This document shows positions 7,115 through 15,173 of a DNA stretch of 64,000 bases, in pieces (within the stretch, counting starts at the first letter, position 1; each line of letters begins with the position of its first letter). The stretch is from Thalassorhabdus alkalitolerans. GTDB lineage: Bacteria > Bacillota > Bacilli > Bacillales > Marinococcaceae. Where the stretch lies: assembly GCF_042656585.1 (NCBI RefSeq), contig NZ_JBHSPG010000023.1; one strand, 5' to 3'. The translations under genes were made by a program, and so were the position numbers. The notes below the pieces were generated by a model, which did not search any database, was not told the origin of the DNA, and saw nothing but the letters and a program-made list of their open reading frames with translations.

Positions 7115-7524
7115 GTTTTTTCCTCCTTGAATATCTTTTGTATTTTGTCAGTTTTTAATTTATTATTTTGTGTTTGTTACTAGAAATATTGCCAGGTTTA
7201 TAGATTTCAAAACATTATCTCAAGAAAATAAGACCAAAGTATCATTGCAATTCCAGGGGATAAAATTACTAGTTTAAAATAGAATTTTAAAAATAGTGTC
7301 TGCCTTCACTATGCCGTTATAAATATGGCACTCAGCATTTAGATAGAAACAAATAATGATCTGTTTTAAAAGGATCTTTCAGCTAAAAAACATCTCATTC
7401 TACCCTGAAGTCCCAGGTGCAACACTTCTCTCTTTCATGGTCTATGGTGCAGGAAGCTCTTACGTTTTGAAGGGTGACCACTGAGGGATCTTCAGTTCCT
7501 CTTACTTTTGGGTCCACATCAATA
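7115..7524. other. Gene-free stretch between a 31-aa gene and the M20 gene
   Basis: About 410 AT-rich bases without a gene that has a ribosome site. An open frame at 7395-7613 (minus) runs through the M20 terminator and is not credible. No conserved RNA motif was recognised. Confidence 0.5.
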
Positions 7525-7557
7525 AAATAAGCTGCTTCATAATAGAAGCAGCTTTTA
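7525..7557 (-). terminator. Terminator of the M20 peptidase gene
   Basis: AAGCTGCTTC / GAAGCAGCTT with a 6-base loop, followed by T-rich sequence on the minus strand. Confidence 0.85.
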
Positions 7558-7591
7558 TCCAGCGATGTTCTCCTCGCAGTGAGCAAGGTAA

Positions 7592-8857
7592 TTAATCTTC
7601 CTTCTCGCACCACTCAATTATAGAGTGGAAGAAAATCTCTGCAATTTCAAAAATGTTATCTAATTCAATGCATTCATTTGGAAAGTGAGCCATTTTTGTT
7701 GTTCCAGGTCCAAAAACGATGGCAGGGGTATCAGCGTACTGGGTAAGCATTCCACCATCAGTACCCCAGTTAGAAGCCTGGATCACAGGTTCTTCATGTT
7801 GGGAAGATTCATATTGGTCCTGCAGGATACCAAGAAGAGGATGAGAAAGATCGACAGAGCCAGGTATCCAGTTTGCGCCGAACCATTCGACATCTACCGG
7901 ATGCTGTTTAAAAAAGTCATCGTACTGCTGGAGACGGTGAAGAGACTGCTCGAGCTCCGCTTTTGCTTCTTCAATTGTCTCATCAGGACCGATGCCATAC
8001 CTTCCTTCCATTACTACCTTAGATGGAACTGAAGAAGGCCAGCTTCCGCCTTGAATGGTACCAACATTAATAGGAATAGGAATAGTCATGTTCTTAAATA
8101 GAGGATCCTGGAGCCGGATATTCCGCTGGTTTTCTAGAGCCATCAATGTGTCATACACTTTCCAGGATTTCTCAAGAGCACTGATCCCCTCAAATCGTGT
8201 TCCCGCATGGGCAGAGATCCCACGTACAGTTACCCGGAACCACATGGATCCTTGTTGCTTTGGAATGATTTTCATTTGGGTGGGTTCAGGAATAAGGGCT
8301 GCGTCTGCTTTGTACCCTCTTTTTATCGCTGCAAGGGTGCCGGCTCCGCCACTTTCTTCTTCTATCACACTTTGAAAGATAAGATCTCCTTTTAATGTAA
8401 TGTCCATTTCTACTATGGCTTCCAAAGCAATGAGAAGAGCGAGGTTTCCGCCTTTCATATCAGTCGTTCCCCGTCCAAACATTTTTCCGTCCTTAACGGC
8501 ACCGGAAAATGGGTCATCCTCCCATTGTTCCAGGTCTCCTTCAGGTACGACATCGATATGGCCATTTAAAATGAGAGAGTGTCCTCCGCCGCTTCCCTTT
8601 AAGGTTCCTACCACATTTGGGCTGTCTTTAAAGTCTTTGCGGGGACTTGTGAAAGCCGGGTGATCTTCAAGTTCTCTTCTGTCCGGCTCCCAAAAGTCTA
8701 CGTCCAGACCAGAATTTTCAAGGCGCTCAGCGATCTTTTTTTGTAAATCATACTCCTGGCCTGATCTTGTCGGGTGCTGAACCCACTCACGCAGAAGATC
8801 AATGTAATGATCCCGGTTGTTGGAAATATATTGTTTAATCTTTTCCTCCGTGCTCAT
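7592..8857 (-). CDS. M20 family peptidase/deacylase (ArgE/DapE/YodQ-like)
   Basis: A 421-residue cytosolic di-zinc hydrolase of the M20 family. Metal and catalytic motifs are complete: the HID of LNGHIDVVPEGD, GRGTTDMKGG supplying the bridging Asp, IEEESGGAGT with the general base and a Glu ligand, and LIPEPT with the next Asp/Glu position. The dimerisation domain lies in the middle (VTVRGISAHAG). A late His occurs in KMAHFPNE. I chose the ATG at 8857, seven bases after AAGGAGGT. Family members cleave N-acyl amino acids or peptides. This one resembles ArgE-like and YodQ proteins rather than DapE, but its substrate cannot be assigned. Confidence 0.88.
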   Translation of the reverse strand: MSTEEKIKQYISNNRDHYIDLLREWVQHPTRSGQEYDLQKKIAERLENSGLDVDFWEPDRRELEDHPAFTSPRKDFKDSPNVVGTLKGSGGGHSLILNGHIDVVPEGDLEQWEDDPFSGAVKDGKMFGRGTTDMKGGNLALLIALEAIVEMDITLKGDLIFQSVIEEESGGAGTLAAIKRGYKADAALIPEPTQMKIIPKQQGSMWFRVTVRGISAHAGTRFEGISALEKSWKVYDTLMALENQRNIRLQDPLFKNMTIPIPINVGTIQGGSWPSSVPSKVVMEGRYGIGPDETIEEAKAELEQSLHRLQQYDDFFKQHPVDVEWFGANWIPGSVDLSHPLLGILQDQYESSQHEEPVIQASNWGTDGGMLTQYADTPAIVFGPGTTKMAHFPNECIELDNIFEIAEIFFHSIIEWCEKED

Positions 8858-9049
8858 ATACAACCTCCTTCAAAAAAAGTGAATTAGTCATGGAGAGTTA
8901 ATATTTCGCGTTACTTACCAATTTCCTTAATAATGGTATTCAAAACATACGCTTTATAAGGAACAAAGGGGAAAAAAATAGATTTAAAAAGAGAAGAAGA
9001 GGATATATAAAGAGAGTCAGTGAAGATAGTTTTAACAGGGAGGGAAAAC

Positions 9050-9529
9050 ATGTTTTCATGGGAAGATACATGGGTCCTTGTTATTTCCCTGTTTGTCCTG
9101 CTGCCTTTGATCACCATCATTCACCAATTGGGGCATGCTTTTTTTGTGTGGATTTTTGGAGGAAAGACAAGGCTAGTCATTGGAACCGGGAAACCACTCT
9201 TTTCTATAGGACCTGTTGAAATAAGAAGGATATATTTTTGGCATGCATTTAACCAGTTTGAAAAAATAGAGCATGACACAACTGCTGCAAGGGTTTTAAT
9301 ATACCTGGGCGGCCCGCTTTTTAATTTGCTCTCTATCTTTGTAGTTAACGGCTTAATTATGTCGGGTGTGATGGATGAGCATATGTTTTGGTATTATTTT
9401 GCTTATTTTTCTGTATACTACATGTTTTTTGCTTTGTTTCCGGCACGCTATTCGAAAGATCAGCCAAGTGACTCTATGGCCATATATGACTTGTTAAAGT
9501 ACGGTAAATCCAAAGACCCTCTGGAATAA
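9050..9529 (+). CDS. S2P/M50-like membrane protein with HQLGH (copy 2)
   Basis: A 159-residue membrane protein co-linear along its whole length with the protein at 5571. It again has HQLGH at residues 25-29. Shared blocks include RRIYFWH, GG-x2-FN-x2-S-x-FVVN, and FPAR-x-S-x-D-x-PSD-x-MAIYDL near the C-terminus. The conserved Gln in place of the HExxH Glu in both copies argues against a chance mutation. The ATG at 9050 is preceded by AGGGAGGGAAAAC; an upstream start would extend the protein into its own ribosome site. The function is unknown. Copies 1 and 2 bracket sodC, the 31-aa gene and the M20 gene. Confidence 0.8.
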   Translation: MFSWEDTWVLVISLFVLLPLITIIHQLGHAFFVWIFGGKTRLVIGTGKPLFSIGPVEIRRIYFWHAFNQFEKIEHDTTAARVLIYLGGPLFNLLSIFVVNGLIMSGVMDEHMFWYYFAYFSVYYMFFALFPARYSKDQPSDSMAIYDLLKYGKSKDPLE

Positions 9530-9621
9530 AGAAGCCTTTCACTTGGAAAAAAGTGTCCATGGAATAGACACAATTTGGCAGTTTTAAGTGTGAGATAAAC
9601 AGGAATGAAGAAAAATATAAG

Positions 9622-9636
9622 TGAGAATATCTCACA
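9622..9636. promoter_or_regulatory. 15-base palindrome, possible operator
   Basis: GTGAGAATATCTCAC is a perfect inverted repeat (6-base arms) about 35 bases before the small gene at 9670. No regulator is known for it. Confidence 0.3.
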
Positions 9637-9669
9637 AAAAAAGTTTATAAAAACCTTGGAGGTATAAAA

Positions 9670-9858
9670 ATGAGTGAAGAAGAAAAACCGAATGTAACGG
9701 AAAACATGGAAAAAGGCCTTATGCAGTCTCATGGATTGACCCATGAACAATACAAAAAAGATGTAGATAACATCATGGATGTTGAGAAAAAAAGAGAAGC
9801 TGACCATAAAAAGAACAAAGATGTGGAAAAAGAAATTAACAGCCAGCTATTTAGATAG
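9670..9858 (+). CDS. Small charged protein (62 aa), unknown
   Basis: A 62-residue hydrophilic protein, very rich in Lys and Glu, beginning MSEEEKPNVTENMEKGLMQS. The first half contains HGLTHEQYKKDVDNIMD and the second half is a predicted charged helix. A clear TTGGAGGT ribosome site precedes the ATG. It has no signal peptide or membrane helix. It is followed at once by a large nested hairpin. I do not recognise the family. Confidence 0.65.
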   Translation: MSEEEKPNVTENMEKGLMQSHGLTHEQYKKDVDNIMDVEKKREADHKKNKDVEKEINSQLFR

Positions 9859-9861
9859 ATA

Positions 9862-9944
9862 AAAAAGAGAGCGGGAAGGTACCGCCCCGAAAGTTAGAGT
9901 AGACATTCTAACTTTTAGGGGTAACAACCGAACGCTCTCTTTTT
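9862..9944. terminator. Large nested hairpin, terminator or structured RNA
   Basis: The outer 12-bp stem AAAAAGAGAGCG / CGCTCTCTTTTT encloses an inner stem (9885-9898 with 9907-9921, CCCC…AAAGTTAGA / TCTAACTTT…GGGG, small bulge). At about 83 bases it is much larger than the other terminators here, and the terminal T run would work in either direction. Confidence 0.75.
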
Positions 9945-10084
9945 AGATTATCAGCAAACAGAATATTGATGTAATCTCTGGATTTATAAATGATCAAACA
10001 TAAAATGGAGTTGTTCTTGTAAAGCCTATCCCCCGATTGCCCTAAGTTTCAGATCACAGCTTGCATAGAAAAGAATTACTACTC

Positions 10085-10118
10085 AAAAAAGGCTGTTGAA
10101 TAGGGTTATCAACAGCCT
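10085..10118 (-). terminator. Terminator of the ydaG-like gene
   Basis: GGCTGTTGA / TCAACAGCC stem. On the minus strand it is followed by TTTTTTGAG. Confidence 0.85.
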
Positions 10119-10142
10119 GAGATGAGCGGTACATACTAAAGC

Positions 10143-10565
10143 TTACAGGTCCACAGAGTGAGGAGGTTCACCTTTGTCATTCATTACGCGGATCGCAGTC
10201 GGATTAATTTCCAGAACAATTAAGTTAGGATCATTTTTACCGTCAAACCATCTTTCAAGCTCTTCATTCCATATTTTTTCCTTAATTTCATTTGAATCTC
10301 TAATGTCCGCTGTTCCTTCAATTTCCACGAATTCATCCCCGATGCCTTCGCCATTATAGCCGAGTAAAACGTGAACATTCGGATTTTGTTCCAGTTCTTC
10401 AGCCTTATGAGTTTCTTTGCTGGTAGGCGTATAAAGAGTTAAATCTTCATTGTAAAAAGTCATATAGCGAGAATGTGGCTTATCATGTACTACGGTTGCC
10501 AATGTACCAATTTTATTGTTGTCAATAATATCAATGGCCTTTTGCCTGATTTCCTGTTTGTTCAC
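10143..10565 (-). CDS. ydaG: General stress protein 26-like FMN-binding split-barrel protein
   Basis: A 140-residue pyridoxamine-phosphate-oxidase-fold protein, close in layout to B. subtilis YdaG (general stress protein 26). The N-terminal IGTLATVVHDKPHSRYMTF is the typical first strand of the split barrel. YNEDLTLYTPTSKETHKAEEL and NPNVHVLLGYNGEG follow. Such proteins bind FMN or related cofactors, and the stress role is unresolved. The start is GTG at 10565 behind AAGGAGTGACGAAGG. I looked for a sigma-B promoter upstream and found none convincing. Confidence 0.8.
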   Translation of the reverse strand: MNKQEIRQKAIDIIDNNKIGTLATVVHDKPHSRYMTFYNEDLTLYTPTSKETHKAEELEQNPNVHVLLGYNGEGIGDEFVEIEGTADIRDSNEIKEKIWNEELERWFDGKNDPNLIVLEINPTAIRVMNDKGEPPHSVDL

Positions 10566-10716
10566 CCTTCGTCACTCCTTTATGAATGTCTATCTTCATT
10601 GTTCCTTCAGAACGTATGGCTCAAACATCTATCTTTACATTAAGTCTGCTTTATACACCTGAACATTTTTTTGTTATGCTGTTTTAAAAGAGGATTTTGT
10701 TATAAGGGGAGAAAAA

Positions 10717-11040
10717 ATGGGGAAAACAAAAGGAATATTTATGCTGATCTTTGCAGCTGCCCTAGCTGTCCTGTTTTTTTCAATTGAGGGAGCACGGCAG
10801 TATCCGTATGCACTGGCCGTTATTATCATATTTGCAGTAAGTCTGGCTGGATTTTTTACATTTATGCGTTTTCTAACTACTGCCTGGTACCAAAGCGGCT
10901 TTGCGGCCAATGTACTGATTATTGTTCTTATACCAGTAGTTGAGGAGACAGGTTTTTGGGTTCTCAGCGCAATCTTGCTTGGTGTCTTATCGAGTACTCA
11001 GATCGCCTGGTATTTACTTCACAGTCAATCTGATAAATAG
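10717..11040 (+). CDS. Three-helix membrane protein, unknown
   Basis: A 107-residue integral membrane protein with hydrophobic segments at about residues 6-24, 31-52 and 65-98. Short basic or amide-rich loops separate them (EGARQYP; RFLTTAWYQSG). A Pro-Val-Val-Glu-Glu in the third segment (IPVVEETGFW) is unusual for a membrane helix. The ribosome site AAGGGGAG precedes the ATG. No family was recognised, and no terminator is obvious afterwards. Confidence 0.6.
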   Translation: MGKTKGIFMLIFAAALAVLFFSIEGARQYPYALAVIIIFAVSLAGFFTFMRFLTTAWYQSGFAANVLIIVLIPVVEETGFWVLSAILLGVLSSTQIAWYLLHSQSDK

Positions 11041-11198
11041 GCACATTGGAATAGGGTGATCGTAAGCCGAATCGAAATCACCTGGCAGGAGCTTAAAGCA
11101 CCAGATGAAACAGCTGCATTAGAATCATGCATAATCATTGTTAATAGAGTCTAAGGAGTAGTGTGTGTAAGACAAAAGTTGTGAAGTGAAATGAGAAG

Positions 11199-11224
11199 GT
11201 TTATACGATCCTTAGATCGGGCAA
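11199..11224 (+). promoter_or_regulatory. Candidate sigma-B promoter before the yjzC-like gene
   Basis: GTTTAT, a 14-base spacer, then GGGCAA, each one base from common sigma-B elements, 40 bases before the ATG. This is pattern matching only. Confidence 0.35.
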
Positions 11225-11263
11225 ATCTTCTATGAATCACATTTCCCAAGGAGGTTTTAAACT

Positions 11264-11449
11264 ATGGCTACTCTTTACAAGACAGGTGAAAAGGCACCAG
11301 AAACAGGCACGTATGTGTTTGACAGCTATGTAAACACGGAGTCAGGAAACCCGCCGATGGAAAATATGGAAGAGATCGAGTTAGAAAAAGAAGATAGATT
11401 TCCTCCAATGCCAACAGAAAATGATGCTGTCTATTGGAGAAAGAAATAA
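11264..11449 (+). CDS. yjzC: YjzC family small protein
   Basis: A 61-residue hydrophilic protein of the YjzC type. The start YKTGEKAPETGTYVFDSYV and the late EDRFPPMPTENDAVYWRKK match the family pattern (PGxKAPxxGxY … G/DxxFP … W-K/R). Family members are found in spore-forming bacilli, and their role is not established. It has an excellent CAAGGAGGTTTT ribosome site and a strong terminator, so it forms its own unit, possibly under the sigma-B-like promoter at 11199. Confidence 0.75.
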   Translation: MATLYKTGEKAPETGTYVFDSYVNTESGNPPMENMEEIELEKEDRFPPMPTENDAVYWRKK

Positions 11450-11459
11450 GGATTTTTCC

Positions 11460-11492
11460 AAGCTTGGATGTGTAATCATCCAAGCTTTTTTA
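11460..11492 (+). terminator. Terminator after the yjzC-like gene
   Basis: AAGCTTGGATG / CATCCAAGCTT, 11-bp perfect stem, then TTTTT. Confidence 0.92.
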
Positions 11493-11708
11493 ACGGTTAT
11501 GAGAACGAGTGAATAGTCCAGATCGTTTCCTTCTTCGGCAGTCAGCTGTGATACATATAGATTCATTTAAATTATGGAATTATTTTGATACAGCAATTAT
11601 CATAATGATTTCTCAAGGATCGTTAGTTCTATCGGCCTTTGAAACTTTCCCTTGCTTTATTCGTAGAAACCTTTATAATTGTAATAATAAGTTTAAGGGG
11701 ATGTTTTT

Positions 11709-11915
11709 ATGTATGGTAGAGATGATGCTCCAGAAACCTTATTTGAAAAAGAAGAAATTGTGATTTATGAAGGCGAACAGGCAAAAGTTATCGCTGAATA
11801 TCAACGGACGATTTGTATTGAATTGTTAGAATATCCAATTGAGGATAAAGAGGAAGAATTCCCTTTTCACAGATTGGTGATAAAGAAAGATGAATGCGAA
11901 AGAACAGCAAGCTAA
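11709..11915 (+). CDS. Small acidic protein (68 aa), unknown
   Basis: A 68-residue acidic soluble protein, starting MYGRDDAPETLFEKEEIVIY, with alternating strand-like segments (KVIAEYQRTICIELLEYPI) that suggest a small beta domain. The ATG follows TAAGGGGATG, and a strong nested terminator follows the stop. No recognised family. Confidence 0.6.
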   Translation: MYGRDDAPETLFEKEEIVIYEGEQAKVIAEYQRTICIELLEYPIEDKEEEFPFHRLVIKKDECERTAS

Positions 11916-11920
11916 ACCAA

Positions 11921-11974
11921 AAACAGAAGCTAGGCTTAAGTGGAAACACTTTTAGCCAGCTTCTGTTTTTTTTA
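11921..11974 (+). terminator. Terminator with an inner hairpin
   Basis: Outer AAACAGAAGC / GCTTCTGTTT stem, with an inner GGCT…AGCC pair plus AAGTG / CACTT, then eight T. Confidence 0.85.
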
Positions 11975-12034
11975 GTTTCCATGGAGGGAAAAAAAGGGAA
12001 GGTATGTCATAAAGATGGAAGGGAGGAATAGGCA

Positions 12035-12895
12035 GTGAGCAACAAGGTAGATAACAAGCTAAACAAAAGATTTGTCCCCTTGACCACCGTCAGAAGCGGG
12101 AAAGGAGAAGAAGTGCGTAAGGATATTTACGTTTATCCTGTTCAAATTGCCAATGTTATTTTTGTCGGCTATCCTGGGCAGACAAACGAATGGTTTATTG
12201 TAGATGCAGGTATGCCACGGTCAGGCAAAGATATCATTTCTGAAGCGAAGGAACGATTTGGTGAAACAAACCCGCCGAAAGCGGTGGTAGTTACCCATGG
12301 TCATTTTGACCATGTGGGTGCATTGTTTGATATCGTGGAAGAATGGGATGTTCCCGTTTATGCTCATGAAAAGGAGCTCCCTTTTTTAAGAGGAGAAGAG
12401 ACTTATCGAGAGCCTGATTCCTCGGTTGAAGGGGGCATGGTTCCTAAGCTGGCGCCAATGCTTCCTACAAATTCTATTGATTTGGGAGAGAAGGTGCAGC
12501 CTCTTCCTGAGGAAGGGAGCATTCCGGGAATGCCTGAGTGGGAATGGTTATCCACTCCAGGCCACACAGAAGGGCATATTTCTTTATACAGACAAGACGA
12601 CAAAGTATTACTTGCAGGAGACGCGTTTGTTACGGTGAAACAAGAATCGTTGTATAAGGCGATGAAGCAAGAAAAAGAAATATGTGGTCCTCCCAAGTAT
12701 TTAACGCCTGATTGGGAAGCAGCCAAGCATTCAGTTAGCAAGTTAAATAGTCTTCCTTTAGACCTTGCAGTTACAGGGCATGGGTATCCAATGGAAGGGG
12801 AAGAGCTTCGTGAGGGGCTGCAGGATCTTGCTGATAACTTTGACAGCCTTGCTGTGCCTGAAAAAGGAGACGGCGCTAAAGAAGACCAAAGCTAA
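12035..12895 (+). CDS. Metallo-beta-lactamase fold hydrolase
   Basis: A 286-residue cytosolic MBL-fold protein. The zinc signature THGHFDHVG is followed by the downstream His in STPGHTEGHIS, the metal-bridging Asp in LLAGDAF, and the C-terminal His in AVTGHGYPM. All metal ligands of a dinuclear glyoxalase-II-like hydrolase are therefore present. The substrate is unknown; thioester, lactone or phosphodiester hydrolysis are all possible for this fold. The start is GTG behind GAAGGGAGGAATAGGCA. The Pro-rich 125-165 insert between the metal motifs is longer than in glyoxalase II. Confidence 0.85.
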   Translation: MSNKVDNKLNKRFVPLTTVRSGKGEEVRKDIYVYPVQIANVIFVGYPGQTNEWFIVDAGMPRSGKDIISEAKERFGETNPPKAVVVTHGHFDHVGALFDIVEEWDVPVYAHEKELPFLRGEETYREPDSSVEGGMVPKLAPMLPTNSIDLGEKVQPLPEEGSIPGMPEWEWLSTPGHTEGHISLYRQDDKVLLAGDAFVTVKQESLYKAMKQEKEICGPPKYLTPDWEAAKHSVSKLNSLPLDLAVTGHGYPMEGEELREGLQDLADNFDSLAVPEKGDGAKEDQS

Positions 12896-12903
12896 TAAAA
12901 AAG

Positions 12904-12936
12904 AGGCAGCTCTGGATATCCCAGGGCTGTCTTTCT
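12904..12936 (+). terminator. Imperfect terminator after the MBL gene
   Basis: CAGC-CTGG / CCAG-GCTG stem with one mismatch on each side, followed by a short pyrimidine run. Confidence 0.5.
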
Positions 12937-12984
12937 TCATGGTATGCAGCAAGGAGTATGGAAACGCCTGAATAGCAGGCACGG

Positions 12985-13734
12985 TTAATGAGTGTCTGAA
13001 ACTTTTTGTTCAGATTTCGACTTTTCCTTTTCCAATTCTGTAAGCAAAAGACCCAGCCGCTTGACTTCATCAGCTGTTAATTCTTCATAGTTTGAAAGTT
13101 GGTCAACAATATGGGTAACAGTTGGGTTTTCCTTGTTTTTATCTGAAAGAAAGTACGTGGCAACAGATCCAGTAACCATTCCGATCACGCCTATTCCGCT
13201 TAGCATCAATAGTAATGCGATCATGCGTCCACCACCGGTTTCTGGAGAAATATCTCCGTACCCAACAGTGGTTGAGGTGACAATTGACCACCACACTGCA
13301 TCACCGTAAGATTCAATAGAAGGCTCTATGTAAGGCATTGGTATGGCTGTAAACATTATGAGCATGATCGTGACTGTTAACACTTTATGTAAGTTATTTG
13401 TCATCAAAACGGCAGTAAGTCCTCTGGCGTAGTAATTAATGATAGCTACCGCCCGAAGCGCACGGATTAGCCTGGCAATCCTTGCCATTTGAAATAATGA
13501 ATCAAAGGGAACAATAGCCAGGATATCAAAGGGGTTCTTTTTTACATACTCCCATTTTGAACCTGCTTTGAAAAAGCGGACGGAAACATCAATTGTAAAA
13601 ATGAGCCAAACCATTAAATCGATTTGGGGAACGTACACATTGTCGATCCAAATCATCGATACAGATAAAATAGCTAATGCGACCATGAATATTTCATACA
13701 GTATGACGTAGACAGGTTTAGACGATCGTTTCAT
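12985..13734 (-). CDS. Voltage-gated-type potassium channel
   Basis: A 249-residue ion channel. The selectivity filter TTVGYGD at residues 155-161 follows a pore helix (AVWWSIVTS). Upstream are the S1-S4 helices of a six-helix VGIC layout; the S4-like segment has regularly spaced Arg (MARIARLIRALRAV, about 83-96). After S6 comes a short cytosolic tail of about 50 residues (ELTADEVKRLGLLLTELEKE), a likely coiled coil. There is no RCK/TrkA-N domain. The start ATG follows GAAAGGAGAGAAAA. It is expected in the plasma membrane conducting K+. Voltage dependence is inferred from S4 only. Confidence 0.9.
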   Translation of the reverse strand: MKRSSKPVYVILYEIFMVALAILSVSMIWIDNVYVPQIDLMVWLIFTIDVSVRFFKAGSKWEYVKKNPFDILAIVPFDSLFQMARIARLIRALRAVAIINYYARGLTAVLMTNNLHKVLTVTIMLIMFTAIPMPYIEPSIESYGDAVWWSIVTSTTVGYGDISPETGGGRMIALLLMLSGIGVIGMVTGSVATYFLSDKNKENPTVTHIVDQLSNYEELTADEVKRLGLLLTELEKEKSKSEQKVSDTH

Positions 13735-13819
13735 TTTTCTCTCCTTTCTCTCTTATACAATATCTCAAAAACCTTTTTTTAGTAAATAGAGTAAGAGAAA
13801 GCTTGGACTGCCGGCCCTT

Positions 13820-13935
13820 TTATATGTACATGGGGTATGGCCGAGTCGTATCCAGTGAGTTTACCGTAAGCTGAAAGGTAACCCGCCAATAAGCCACACT
13901 CATGTTGGCTGGTACTAGACAAATTCTCACAAGGA
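13820..13935 (+). other. GC-richer leader with several possible stems before the amidase gene
   Basis: The stretch contains GGCC…GGCC, TTACC / GGTAA and AGCCA / TGGCT pairings with conserved-looking loops. It looks like a structured 5' leader, but no known riboswitch consensus was matched. Confidence 0.3.
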
Positions 13936-13968
13936 ACAAACAGAAATAAAAGGAGAGGAAGATGGCTC

Positions 13969-15039
13969 ATGAGTGTACGGGTATTTATTGATCCTGGGCA
14001 CGGTGGCAGTGATACGGGGGCAGTTGGAAATGGTCTGGTGGAAAAAGACTTGGCATTGGACACAGCTCTTCACATAAGAGATATTCTCCAAAACGAATAT
14101 AGTGGGGCAGAGATAAATATGAGCCGTACGACGGATGTCGATGTCAGCCTGGAAAATCGGGTTCAGCAGGCAAACAGTTGGGGAGCTGACATATTCATCT
14201 CGGTTCATTACAATGCAGCAGCCTCCGGGGTATCAGGGTTTGAGACATATCGGTACCAGGGCGCTCCGCAACGTACAGAAGAACTTCACGAAGTAATTCA
14301 TAGGGAGTTATATAATTTCGCCTGGAGCGGAAGAATGCCAGACCGTGGCAGTATGACTGCAGGATTTTATGTTATTAGACACACCACAATGCCTTCTATT
14401 TTAACTGAAGGAGGTTTCGTTACTAACAGTAATGATGCCAGCTATTTACAAGATCCAAGTTTTATTGAGCAAGCTGCACGAGCTCATGCTGCAGCACTGG
14501 CCGCAGCTTTTGATGATATTACTGAAAATGGAGGAAATGGTGGAGGAGATGAAGATACACCTGATACGCCAGATGAAGAGAATTGGAGCGGACAGATCCT
14601 GCAAGAGGGTTTCCGTGGTCCGTTGGTTCGAGATTTGCAGCAGCGACTCCTGGACTTAGGATACGATTTAGGGACGTACGGAGCAGATGGAATATACGGG
14701 CCGGTGACACGAGAAGCAGTAAGGAGCTTTCAACAGGATGCAGGAATCACGGTAGACGGTATAGCCGGACCCAAAACGTATCGGGCAATGGAAGAAGTGT
14801 CCGGGGGCTGGAGCGGACAGATCCTGCAAGAGGGTTCCCGTGGTCCGTTGGTTCGAGATTTGCAGCAGCGACTTCTGGACTTAGGATATGATTTAGGCTC
14901 GTACGGAGCAGATGGAATATACGGGCCGGTGACACGAGAAGCAGTAAGGAGCTTTCAACAGGATGCAGGAATCACGGTAGACGGTATAGCCGGACCTGCA
15001 ACGCACCGGGCTCTTGAAGAAGCAGAAAGGCAGGGGTAA
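13969..15039 (+). CDS. N-acetylmuramoyl-L-alanine amidase with two peptidoglycan-binding domains
   Basis: A 356-residue cell-wall hydrolase. Residues 1-185 form an Amidase_3 domain: FIDPGHGG with the first Zn His, VEKDLALD with Glu, ISVHYNAA with the second His, and the late catalytic Glu in LTEGGF. A Gly/Asp/Pro-rich linker (about 186-203) leads to two PG_binding_1 repeats (about 206-280 and 281-354). The repeats are nearly identical at DNA level with a period of exactly 225 bases. There is no signal peptide, as in CwlC-type sporulation amidases, so mother-cell release is a plausible but unproven role. The start ATG lies behind AGGAGAGGAAG. Confidence 0.92.
   Translation: MSVRVFIDPGHGGSDTGAVGNGLVEKDLALDTALHIRDILQNEYSGAEINMSRTTDVDVSLENRVQQANSWGADIFISVHYNAAASGVSGFETYRYQGAPQRTEELHEVIHRELYNFAWSGRMPDRGSMTAGFYVIRHTTMPSILTEGGFVTNSNDASYLQDPSFIEQAARAHAAALAAAFDDITENGGNGGGDEDTPDTPDEENWSGQILQEGFRGPLVRDLQQRLLDLGYDLGTYGADGIYGPVTREAVRSFQQDAGITVDGIAGPKTYRAMEEVSGGWSGQILQEGSRGPLVRDLQQRLLDLGYDLGSYGADGIYGPVTREAVRSFQQDAGITVDGIAGPATHRALEEAERQG
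14584..15030 (+). repeat. Intragenic tandem duplication, 225-bp period
   Basis: The units 14584-14808 and 14809-15030 each start TGGAGCGGACAGATCCTGCA and differ at only a few positions. They encode the two peptidoglycan-binding repeats of the amidase. The near identity points to recent duplication or ongoing conversion. Confidence 0.95.
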
Positions 15040-15130
15040 AAGAAGGGAAAAACATTGGGCGTTGAGCCCTTTTTTTGTGCTGCTAAACAAGGCCTCCAGC
15101 TTCTAAATATAGGCCAACATACAATAAAGG

Positions 15131-15162
15131 GAAACCCCCGTAAAGTATATTACGAGGGTTTG
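15131..15162 (-). terminator. Terminator of the first Asn-rich gene
   Basis: AAACCC-CGTAA / TTACG-GGGTTT stem just beyond the stop codon on the minus strand. Confidence 0.75.
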
Positions 15163-15173
15163 GAGATGAATCA

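Noticed and set aside
7395..7613. 72-codon minus-strand frame and a GGGTGACCAC word resembling a T-box core
   Set aside because: The frame passes through the M20 terminator. The word does not match the T-box sequence GGGTGG-N-ACCGCG, and no specifier loop or antiterminator is visible.
10565..10716. Sigma-B promoter upstream of the ydaG-like gene
   Set aside because: GTTTGA is present on the minus strand, but the sequence 13-15 bases further on does not resemble GGGTAT.
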